From assembly GCA_023485205.1 (NCBI GenBank), contig JAMCZX010000027.1, positions 1 to 5,011 on the forward strand: a DNA stretch of 5,011 nt, read 5' to 3'. Below, piece after piece: positions 1 to 5,011 of this stretch. The stretch is from Candidatus Omnitrophota bacterium. Its GTDB lineage: Bacteria > Ratteibacteria > UBA8468 > B48-G9 > DTJG01. Numbering within the stretch: the stretch's first letter is position 1; each line of letters begins with the position of its first letter. The notes under the pieces are model-generated. The model saw nothing but the letters and a program-made list of their open reading frames with translations. It had not been told where the DNA came from and made no database searches. The position numbers and the translations under genes were made by a program.

Positions 1-98
1 AAATTTGGTGTTCTTGGAATAGGTGTGGCAGAAAGTGTGAGAACCTCTATATCCTTAAATCTTTTTTTTATTTTATCTTTATCAAGAACACCAAATTT
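1..98. repeat. 15-bp perfect inverted repeat at the window edge
   Basis: AAATTTGGTGTTCTT at 1-15 is the exact reverse complement of 84-98, with a 68-base spacer, all inside mfd. On the minus strand the inner arm spans the codons for the KFGVL stretch and the outer arm those for RTPN. It could be chance, a real hairpin, or a fold-back artefact if base 1 is also an assembly end. Confidence 0.75.
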
Positions 99-2066
99 TT
101 GTTCCTCATCAATTATAAAAAGCCCTAAATTTTTAAATTCCACATCATTTTGAATTATTCTATGTGTTCCAATAATAATATCAATACTACCTGTTTTTAA
201 TTTATTTATTATTTCCTTTTGTTTTTTGACAGAATATAGTCTGGAAAGCATTTCTATTTCAATAGGTAATATCTGCATTCTTTCTCTAAATGTTTGAAGA
301 TGCTGCTGGGCAAGAATTGTTGTAGGACATAATAAAGCCACCTGTCTGTTTCCCCTGACTACTTTCAGCGCAGCTCTTATAGCCACTTCAGTTTTTCCAT
401 AACCGGAATCCCCACATAATAGTCTATCCATTATTTTTTCACTTTCAAGGTCTTTTTTTATTTCCTGTATTGCCCTTAATTGGTCTACTGTTTCCTGATA
501 TGGAAATTCCTCTTCAATTTTAATCTGTATTTCATCATCCAATGGATATTTAAAACCTCTAATCTTTTTTCTTTCTGTATATAGGTTATAAAGCTCAGTT
601 GCAAAATTAAAGATTTCTTTTTTTACTTTTTCTCTTGTTTTAATCCAAGAAGAACTTTTTAATTTACTCAATTGGGGTTTGATTTCTGAAGAACCAATAT
701 ATTTATGTATAAAATCTATCTGACTCAAGGGAAGATAAAGTTTATCTGTATCCCTGTATTCCAATACAATCATTTCTTCTTTATGCCCCGGAAGTTTTTC
801 AATTCCAAGAAATTTTCCTATCCCCTCCTGATAATGAACTATATAATCACCTTTTTTAAGTTCATCATGACTGGCGATAGGCAGACTTTCAAAAAAATAA
901 TATGGCTTTCTCTGTTTTTTTGTCCCTAAAATATGCACTCCATTTAAAAGAGTAATATTGGCAGATGAAAAAGTAAAAGGACTGCTGATATAGCCGGAAG
1001 AAAAAGATATGTTTTGAATATCTATTTTATGTGATTGCAGAATCTTTTTTATATTTTCAATGTGTATATTGTTTTCTTCAAATATAAATATATTTTCCCT
1101 ATCTATGGTATTCCATATAAATTTGTCATTAAAAAATCCAAATCTCACGGAATTTGCAACAGAAAAAATAAAAATATTATCAGAAATATCACCTGGAATA
1201 TTCTTATAAAAGCAAGATGCAGAAAGAGAAAAAATATAAGAAATATCAATAAAAATATCTTTAAATTTAGGATGCGCAGTATTAATTATTTTTTCCCATG
1301 TGTTATAAAAATTATCAGGGTTAAAAAAGAAAATTAATTGTGGGCATAAAATATCTATTAAGGTTGATGTTCTTTCACCTGGGATAAAATCCTCGCTTAA
1401 GGGCATAAGATTAAATTTTTTTATCTGTTCTGTAGAATGCTGGGAAAAAGCATCAAAATGTCTTATAGAGGATACTTTGAAGCCAATAAATTCTATCCTT
1501 ATGGGTTTATCCTGATATGGATAAAAATCTATTATACTGCCTCTCCGGGCAAATTCTCCAGGTCCTTCTACCAAATCTGTTTCCTGATAACCAAAAGATA
1601 AAAGAGCTTTTATAAAATCATCCCGTTTTAATTCCATTCCTGTCTCTATCTGAAAATTAGACTGTAAAAATTTTTCTCTTGATGGCAGGTAAATAGACAT
1701 TGCAGATAAGTTTGTAACAATAATATTATTATCTGTTAATAATGCAGATAAAATATTTTGTATTCTTAAAATTTCTTTGTCTTGTATCCTGTTTTGTGGA
1801 GGAAGATGTGTTTCTATTTCCGGGATATATAATAAGTTTTGTGAAAAAGTTTCAAGATTGAAAAATATCAAATCAGAATCCTGGGGGGTAGGACATATAA
1901 CAATAATATTACCTGGAATCTTTTTTGAAAAAGAGGAAAGTAATACAGAATCAAAAGTTTCACTTTCAGATATAATAGAACATTTTCTGTTTTCCAATAA
2001 AGACTGAAAAAGAGATTTATATTCCTGTGTTGTTTCTACTGCATTTAAAATTTCATTATTTTTCAA
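1..2066 (-). CDS. mfd: Transcription-repair coupling factor Mfd, N-terminal ~688 residues (3' end beyond window)
   Basis: Mfd is a cytoplasmic ATP-dependent DNA translocase that pushes stalled RNA polymerase off DNA and recruits UvrA to the lesion. Reading from a TTG at 2066, the domains are in Mfd order. A UvrB-like module has GPGEFARRGSIIDF at residues 168-181. The CarD-like RNA polymerase interaction domain spans about 404-458 (GDYIVHYQEGIGKFLGIEKL, then EYRDTDKLYLPLSQID). Walker A GDSGYGKTEVA starts at 552, PTTILAQQ at 581, the DEEQ box with KFGV at 653, and SATPIPRT at 679. The combination of RNA polymerase domain and GYGKTE separates it from RecG. Walker A lies some 75 residues earlier than I recall for E. 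coli, so the middle is compact; the stretch near 250-390 is Ile/Phe/Asn-rich and poorly conserved. No ATG is available near the start: two in-frame TTG codons (2072-2070 and 2066-2064) lie in the last codons of the upstream GAF-ANTAR gene, and neither has a strong ribosome site, suggesting translational coupling. The remaining translocase part and the C-terminal domain are off the window. Confidence 0.95.
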   Translation of the reverse strand, partial: MKNNEILNAVETTQEYKSLFQSLLENRKCSIISESETFDSVLLSSFSKKIPGNIIVICPTPQDSDLIFFNLETFSQNLLYIPEIETHLPPQNRIQDKEILRIQNILSALLTDNNIIVTNLSAMSIYLPSREKFLQSNFQIETGMELKRDDFIKALLSFGYQETDLVEGPGEFARRGSIIDFYPYQDKPIRIEFIGFKVSSIRHFDAFSQHSTEQIKKFNLMPLSEDFIPGERTSTLIDILCPQLIFFFNPDNFYNTWEKIINTAHPKFKDIFIDISYIFSLSASCFYKNIPGDISDNIFIFSVANSVRFGFFNDKFIWNTIDRENIFIFEENNIHIENIKKILQSHKIDIQNISFSSGYISSPFTFSSANITLLNGVHILGTKKQRKPYYFFESLPIASHDELKKGDYIVHYQEGIGKFLGIEKLPGHKEEMIVLEYRDTDKLYLPLSQIDFIHKYIGSSEIKPQLSKLKSSSWIKTREKVKKEIFNFATELYNLYTERKKIRGFKYPLDDEIQIKIEEEFPYQETVDQLRAIQEIKKDLESEKIMDRLLCGDSGYGKTEVAIRAALKVVRGNRQVALLCPTTILAQQHLQTFRERMQILPIEIEMLSRLYSVKKQKEIINKLKTGSIDIIIGTHRIIQNDVEFKNLGLFIIDEEQKFGVLDKDKIKKRFKDIEVLTLSATPIPRTPN

Positions 2067-3255
2067 GTTCAACTGATAAAATAATTGCCTCTGCCACCTC
2101 TTTCATTGATTTTCTTTTATCCATTGCCTGTTTTTGAATAAATCTATAAGATGCCTCTTCTGACAAATTTTTTGTTTTCATTAAAATACCCTTTGCTTTT
2201 TCTACAATTTTTCTTGTTTCCAGAGCCTCTTCTATAGCAATTTTTTCTTCCATTAATTTTGTATTTTCAATAGCAATAGCTGCCTGTGCCGCAACAGTTA
2301 AAAGATGGTCTATCTCTTCTTCTGTAAAATTATGGGGATAATCTGTGTAGCTATTAATGACTCCTATGGATTTACCTTTTAATATCATTGGAACAGCCAA
2401 AAGTGAAACAAGACCTTCTTTTTTAGCTATTTCAGGATATTGGTAAAGAGATTCTTTGGTAACATCTAAAACAATAATTGGTCTTTTTTCCAACAATGCC
2501 TTTCCACTGATGCTTGCGTTAATTTTTAGATTTGCCTTATTAAGATATTCAGGAGAAAGACTTTGACTTGCTTTTATCTCTAATTCATTTACCTTTGCAT
2601 TAAGAAGCATTATAGAACATATCTTGGAACCTGTTGCTTCTGCAGTAAGAGAAACAATAAGATTTAAAATTTCCTGCAGATATTTTCCTGAAATAATAGT
2701 CTTGCTTATCTGTCCAATGTTTTCAAGTTTATGCGCTTTTTTTTCAAGTTCTTCCATGTTTTGATATTTTTCAAATATTTTACCAGCAATATTACCAGCC
2801 ACTTCCATAAACTCTATATCTTTTTTTAACCATTGATGAACCCTGCGTTTTTTCACAGAAAGAACACCAATCACTTCATTATCTTTTTTAATTGGGGCGC
2901 CAATATAAGATTCATAGGTGTCTTCGTTTAATTTATCTATAGGTTTAAATCTTTCATCATTATAACAATTTTTTTCAATAGCCAGGATTTTTTTATTTGT
3001 GGCTATCCACCCTGTAAGACCTTCACTTGAAGAAAAACTTAATTTTCCTATAAGATCAGGATAGGGATTCTTTGAAGCAAAAAGATTAAGAATATTTTTT
3101 TCTCTATCCAATAAATAAATATAACCACCTTCTGCTTTCATTATTGATGATATAATAGATATAAAAGAATGAGCAAAATCCTGTAAATTTTTACTTTCTA
3201 TATATGCTAAAAATATCTGTTCCCAGAAATTTATTTTTCTTTTTTTTTCTTCCAT
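2056..3255 (-). CDS. GAF-GAF-ANTAR putative transcription antitermination regulator
   Basis: This is a predicted soluble signal-responsive RNA-binding regulator of 399 residues. GAF domain 1 covers roughly residues 24-165, with EGLTGWIATNKK at 79-89 and YIGAPIKKDNEVIGVLSVKK at 117-136. A helical, charged linker (about 160-185) leads to GAF domain 2 (about 190-332), with SISGKALLEKRPIIV and LAVPMILKGKSIGVI. A short coiled linker precedes an ANTAR domain at about 343-396; its signature is ALETRKIVEKAKGILM at 344-359, followed by LSEEASYRFIQKQAMDKR and KEVAEAII. ANTAR domains in AmiR, NasR and EutV bind paired RNA hairpins and prevent termination; GAF domains usually bind small molecules or mediate dimerisation. 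The ligand and RNA targets cannot be read from this sequence. There is no response-regulator receiver domain, so the GAF domains are the likely sensors. The ATG at 3255 lacks a visible ribosome site and sits close behind candidate -10 boxes. The 3' end overlaps the start of mfd, so the two probably form an operon, divergent from cysK. Confidence 0.9.
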   Translation of the reverse strand: MEEKKRKINFWEQIFLAYIESKNLQDFAHSFISIISSIMKAEGGYIYLLDREKNILNLFASKNPYPDLIGKLSFSSSEGLTGWIATNKKILAIEKNCYNDERFKPIDKLNEDTYESYIGAPIKKDNEVIGVLSVKKRRVHQWLKKDIEFMEVAGNIAGKIFEKYQNMEELEKKAHKLENIGQISKTIISGKYLQEILNLIVSLTAEATGSKICSIMLLNAKVNELEIKASQSLSPEYLNKANLKINASISGKALLEKRPIIVLDVTKESLYQYPEIAKKEGLVSLLAVPMILKGKSIGVINSYTDYPHNFTEEEIDHLLTVAAQAAIAIENTKLMEEKIAIEEALETRKIVEKAKGILMKTKNLSEEASYRFIQKQAMDKRKSMKEVAEAIILSVELEK

Positions 3256-3261
3256 AGATTG

Positions 3262-3280
3262 TATTTTAACATATTTTAAC
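3262..3280. repeat. 9-bp direct repeat with 10-bp period in the divergent promoter
   Basis: TATTTTAAC occurs at 3262-3270 and again at 3272-3280, in the same orientation and one helical turn apart. On the minus strand each copy reads GTTAAAATA and contains a TAAAAT box. It may be two alternative -10 elements for the GAF-ANTAR gene, a tandem operator, or AT-rich coincidence. The sequence alone does not decide. Confidence 0.5.
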
Positions 3281-3311
3281 GGTATAATATAAATATATTA
3301 ATAAAAAGCCC

Positions 3312-3316
3312 GGAGG
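3312..3316 (+). promoter_or_regulatory. Ribosome binding site of cysK
   Basis: GGAGG lies 5 bases upstream of the ATG at 3322 and fixes that start. It is the best Shine-Dalgarno match in the window and contrasts with the divergent GAF-ANTAR gene, which has none. Confidence 0.85.
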
Positions 3317-3321
3317 GAAAT

Positions 3322-4257
3322 ATGCCATTTTCAGATAAAATAGCAGAAAATGTTATAGAACTCATAGGACAAACTCCTATGATAAGAATTAATAAAATAG
3401 CAGAATCAAATTCCGCAGAAATTCTTGCCAAGATTGAAAAGTTTAATCCCGGTGGAAGTGTAAAAGACAGAATCTGTCTTTCAATGATAGAAGATGCAGA
3501 AAAACAGGGGAAACTAAAAAAAGGTGGAACAATTATTGAACCAACAAGTGGAAATACAGGCATTGGACTTGCCATGATTTCTGCTGTAAAAGGGTACAAA
3601 TGTGTTCTTACAATGCCGGAAACAATGAGTGAAGAAAGAAGGTACCACCTTAAAGCATTTGGTGCAGAAATTGTTCTTACACCTGGCAAAGATGGAATGA
3701 AAGGAGCAATAAAAAAAGCTGAAGAACTTTGTAAGGAAATTCCAAATAGTTTTATGCCCCAACAATTTTTAAATCCTTCTAATCCTGAAATACATAGAAA
3801 AACAACTGCAAAAGAAATTATGGAATCTACAAAAGGACAATTGGATGCTTTTGTAGCAGGAATTGGAACCGGAGGAACTATTACAGGAGTAGGTGAGGTT
3901 TTAAAAAAACATAATCCAAGAATAAAAATTATTGCTGTAGAACCGTGCGCAAGTGCTGTAATATCAGGAAAACAACCAGGCCCACATAAAATACAGGGAA
4001 TTGGTGCAGGGTTTATTCCTGAAATACTTAACAAAGATATTATAGATGAAATTATATGCGTGGATGATGTGGATGCTTTTAAAACATCTCAGGACCTTGC
4101 CAAAAATGAAGGATTACTTGTTGGAATATCAAGTGGAGCAGCAATGTGGGCATCTTTAAAGGTGGCAAAAAATCTTGGGAAAGGGAAAAGAGTTGTTACA
4201 ATTTTTCCGGATACAGGGGAAAGATATTTTTCCATGTATAAATACTTTGAAATATAA
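3322..4257 (+). CDS. cysK: Cysteine synthase (O-acetylserine sulfhydrylase), CysK type
   Basis: This enzyme makes L-cysteine and acetate from O-acetyl-L-serine and sulfide, using pyridoxal phosphate (PLP), in the cytoplasm. The 311-residue product is full length for the CysK family and follows it end to end. NPGGSVKDR holds the PLP-binding lysine at 48. The substrate loop TSGNTG is at 75-80. GTGGT at 182-186 cradles the cofactor phosphate. VEPCASAVISGKQPGPHKIQGIGAGFIP covers about 206-233. SSG at 270-272 supplies the serine that contacts the PLP ring, and FPDTGERYFS lies near the C terminus. No N-terminal heme or C-terminal CBS domain is present, arguing against cystathionine beta-synthase. 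CysM or a relaxed beta-replacing paralogue is less likely but cannot be excluded by eye. The ATG has a strong GGAGG site. The gene stands alone, divergent from the GAF-ANTAR gene and convergent with tRNA-Gln; no serine acetyltransferase gene is adjacent. Confidence 0.95.
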   Translation: MPFSDKIAENVIELIGQTPMIRINKIAESNSAEILAKIEKFNPGGSVKDRICLSMIEDAEKQGKLKKGGTIIEPTSGNTGIGLAMISAVKGYKCVLTMPETMSEERRYHLKAFGAEIVLTPGKDGMKGAIKKAEELCKEIPNSFMPQQFLNPSNPEIHRKTTAKEIMESTKGQLDAFVAGIGTGGTITGVGEVLKKHNPRIKIIAVEPCASAVISGKQPGPHKIQGIGAGFIPEILNKDIIDEIICVDDVDAFKTSQDLAKNEGLLVGISSGAAMWASLKVAKNLGKGKRVVTIFPDTGERYFSMYKYFEI

Positions 4258-4269
4258 AAAATTATTAAT

Positions 4270-4340
4270 CTGGGGGAATAGGACTTGAACCTATACACTC
4301 AGATCCAGAGTCTGATGTCCTGCCGTTAGACGATCCCCCA
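4270..4340 (-). tRNA. tRNA-Gln (anticodon CUG)
   Basis: The minus strand folds into a complete 71-nt cloverleaf including the discriminator base. The acceptor stem pairs TGGGGGA with TCCCCCA. The D arm is GTCT/GGAC with loop AACGGCA, which contains the GG pair. The anticodon stem is TCAGA/TCTGA around loop CTCTGGA, giving CUG flanked by U33 and G37. The variable loop is 4 nt. The T arm is ATAGG/CCTAT around TTCAAGT. A U1-A72 first pair and discriminator G73 are typical glutamine-tRNA identity features. CCA is not encoded (GATT follows), so it must be added after transcription. The gene lies 12 bp downstream of the winged-helix gene on the same strand and may be processed from that transcript. 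Its 3' end is 12 bp from the convergent cysK stop codon. Confidence 0.95.
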
Positions 4341-4352
4341 AAGTTTGTGTTT

Positions 4353-4559
4353 TTATGTTTTACTTCTTAGTTTCACTTTATAATCTTTACCTACCTTTGT
4401 AAGAATAACATGTCCTTCTCTTGCAAGCCATCCAATACTCATAAAAACTACATCTTTGGGTTTATTAATTTCTTTTACAATCTTTGCCAAATATACTTCG
4501 CCATGTTTATCCAGATAATGCCATATATCTCCTGCTGTAAAACCTATTTCAGTAATCAT
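4353..4559 (-). CDS. Small winged helix-turn-helix protein, DUF2582-like
   Basis: This is a 68-residue protein that resembles the short winged-helix family DUF2582. It opens with a helix-rich half (EIGFTAGDIWHYLDKHGEVYL at about 4-24), has a helix-turn-helix core (AKIVKEINKPKDVVFMSIGW) and the family-like GWLAREGHV at 43-51, then a basic wing (KVGKDYKVKLRSK). The family's function is not established; a nucleic-acid-binding role is suggested only by the fold. The ATG overlaps the stop of the upstream zinc-ribbon gene as ATGA (4559-4556), so translation is probably coupled. GGGGG at 4568-4564 gives it its own ribosome site 4 bases before the ATG. tRNA-Gln begins 12 bp after its stop codon. Confidence 0.8.
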   Translation of the reverse strand: MITEIGFTAGDIWHYLDKHGEVYLAKIVKEINKPKDVVFMSIGWLAREGHVILTKVGKDYKVKLRSKT

Positions 4560-4816
4560 AATTCCCCCTTTTTAATATTATTTACCAATCTGATTTTTTT
4601 ATTAAAACTTTTACATCTTGGACATTGGGTAATTTCCTGTCCGCTACTATTGATATAAGTAAATAAACATAAAGGGCATTCCCAAAGATAAGACTCTTCT
4701 TTTATAAATTTTTTTTCCTTTTTTCTCTTAATTTCAATCAGCGACCATAATGCTAAGATAGATATACTTATAAAAAAATATATTGCGACTGCGATATGAT
4801 ATCCAATTTTTATCAT
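4556..4816 (-). CDS. Single-pass membrane protein with a C-terminal zinc ribbon, function unknown
   Basis: I do not recognise this 86-residue protein as a named family. One hydrophobic segment (about residues 5-27) is followed by a strongly basic stretch (EIKRKKEKKFIK), which by the positive-inside rule puts the C-terminal part in the cytoplasm. The soluble part carries two cysteine pairs, CPLC at 47-50 and CPRC at 65-68, separated by 14 residues: a compact zinc-ribbon pattern that binds one metal ion and commonly mediates nucleic-acid or protein contacts. A lysine-rich tail follows. The ATG starts one base after the stop of the preceding gene and has no clear ribosome site of its own, so it probably relies on coupling. 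Its last bases overlap the winged-helix gene, so the two products may work together. Confidence 0.75.
   Translation of the reverse strand: MIKIGYHIAVAIYFFISISILALWSLIEIKRKKEKKFIKEESYLWECPLCLFTYINSSGQEITQCPRCKSFNKKIRLVNNIKKGEL
4564..4568 (-). promoter_or_regulatory. Ribosome binding site of the winged-helix gene
   Basis: On the minus strand AAGGGGG ends 4 bases before the ATG at 4559, inside the last codons of the zinc-ribbon gene. It supports this start and a coupled arrangement. Confidence 0.65.
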
Positions 4817-4817
4817 T

Positions 4818-5011
4818 TTAAAAATTAAGTAAAGATATACCTTCTGGTTTACCGTTTATATATGAAACATATTTATAATCTCTCACAGGTTTTACATAAT
4901 TGGCCGCAATAACAGAAGGTTTTTTATTATATAAATCTTTTACATTCCCAGGGATAATATTTAAAATTTCTGATTTTATCTTTTTGTCAACAACAGGAGA
5001 AAAAAGGAAAA
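4818..5011 (-). CDS. C-terminal end of an unidentified protein (5' end beyond window)
   Basis: An open frame enters from the right edge and gives 63 residues before a TAA at 4820-4818. I cannot assign it to a family. Visible pieces are FLFSPVVDKKIKSEILNIIP, a middle part KDLYNKKPSVIAANYVKPV, and the end YINGKPEGISLLNF. There is no cysteine, no obvious catalytic motif and no membrane helix in this part. It is accepted as coding because it stays open to the edge and stops one base before the next gene's ATG, the same close packing as its neighbours. It is likely the upstream member of the operon that includes the zinc-ribbon and winged-helix genes. Confidence 0.65.
   Translation of the reverse strand, partial: FLFSPVVDKKIKSEILNIIPGNVKDLYNKKPSVIAANYVKPVRDYKYVSYINGKPEGISLLNF

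Larger units (their letters stand above)
3256..3321. promoter_or_regulatory. Divergent promoter region between the GAF-ANTAR gene and cysK
   Basis: This 66-bp spacer must hold both promoters. On the plus strand, a perfect TATAAT lies at 3283-3288, with only a weak -35 candidate (TTGTAT at 3259-3264, 18-bp spacing). That would put the cysK transcript start near 3295. On the minus strand, TTAATA (3301-3296), a 17-bp spacer and TAAAAT (3278-3273) form a plausible promoter; a second TAAAAT lies at 3268-3263. The plus-strand -10 box sits inside the minus-strand spacer, so polymerase could not occupy both promoters at once. The promoter calls are inference from consensus matching. Confidence 0.6.

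Noticed and set aside
705..2007. Plus-strand open frames at 705-929, 1035-1337 and 1777-2007
   Set aside because: All lie opposite mfd, are Phe/Ile/Lys-rich with no recognisable motif, and fit chance open frames in AT-rich DNA.
3256..3321. Riboswitch, T-box or ANTAR-target hairpins upstream of cysK or the regulator
   Set aside because: The whole spacer is 66 bp with two promoters, leaving leaders far too short for such structures.
3276..4034. Long antisense open frame (252 codons) opposite cysK
   Set aside because: It lies opposite a clearly conserved CysK sequence, has no ribosome site, and its residue composition resembles a reverse reading of cysK rather than any protein.
4218..4233. GGAAA/TTTCC short hairpin near the end of cysK, considered as a terminator
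   Set aside because: The stem is only 5 bp, lies inside the coding sequence in the conserved FPDTGERYFS region, and has no following T-run.
3514..4298. Minus-strand open frames at 3514-3765 and 4089-4298
   Set aside because: They are shadows of cysK, and the second also runs across the tRNA-Gln gene.
4270..4340. tRNA-Gln as a mobile-element attachment site
   Set aside because: No integrase gene or duplicated tRNA 3' end is seen nearby, and both flanks are ordinary tightly packed genes.
4410..4658. Plus-strand open frame of 82 codons
   Set aside because: It is opposite the winged-helix and zinc-ribbon genes, which have coherent motifs, an ATGA overlap and a ribosome site.

Overview
The window is about 5 kb of AT-rich bacterial DNA (estimated near 30% G+C) with very tight gene packing. 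TTG initiation, an ATGA stop/start overlap and TGA used as a stop fit genetic code 11. No gene fixes the lineage. The low G+C, the GAF-GAF-ANTAR regulator and the small DUF2582-like winged-helix protein would suit an uncultured or candidate-phylum bacterium, but that is an inference. No insertion sequence, phage gene, CRISPR array or rRNA is visible.

Left half, minus strand. A regulator with two GAF domains and a C-terminal ANTAR RNA-binding domain (3255 to 2056) is followed by mfd, the transcription-repair coupling factor (2066 or 2072 down to the left edge). The mfd start overlaps the regulator's last codons, so the two are probably translated from one mRNA. About 688 residues of Mfd are visible: the UvrB-like module, the RNA polymerase interaction domain and the first translocase motifs. 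The rest lies beyond base 1. Both products are expected to act on elongating RNA polymerase, one by RNA-dependent antitermination and the other by removing stalled polymerase.

Centre. A 66-bp divergent promoter region separates the regulator from a plus-strand cysteine synthase gene (cysK, 3322-4257). The cysK side has a perfect TATAAT and a strong GGAGG ribosome site. The regulator side has candidate -10 boxes so close to the ATG that its mRNA would be leaderless or nearly so, and they lie in a 10-bp-period direct repeat.

Right part, minus strand. An unidentified gene tail cut by the right edge, a one-helix membrane zinc-ribbon protein, a 68-residue winged-helix protein and tRNA-Gln(CUG) follow each other with gaps of 1 to 12 bp or overlaps, like one transcription unit. 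It converges on cysK with only 12 bp between the tRNA 3' end and the cysK stop codon.

Most genes are recognisable housekeeping or regulatory types. The points most worth a second look are the ANTAR-mfd pairing, the divergent promoter architecture, the zinc-ribbon/winged-helix/tRNA cluster, and a perfect 15-bp inverted repeat starting at base 1 that coincides with an unusual residue in an Mfd motif.
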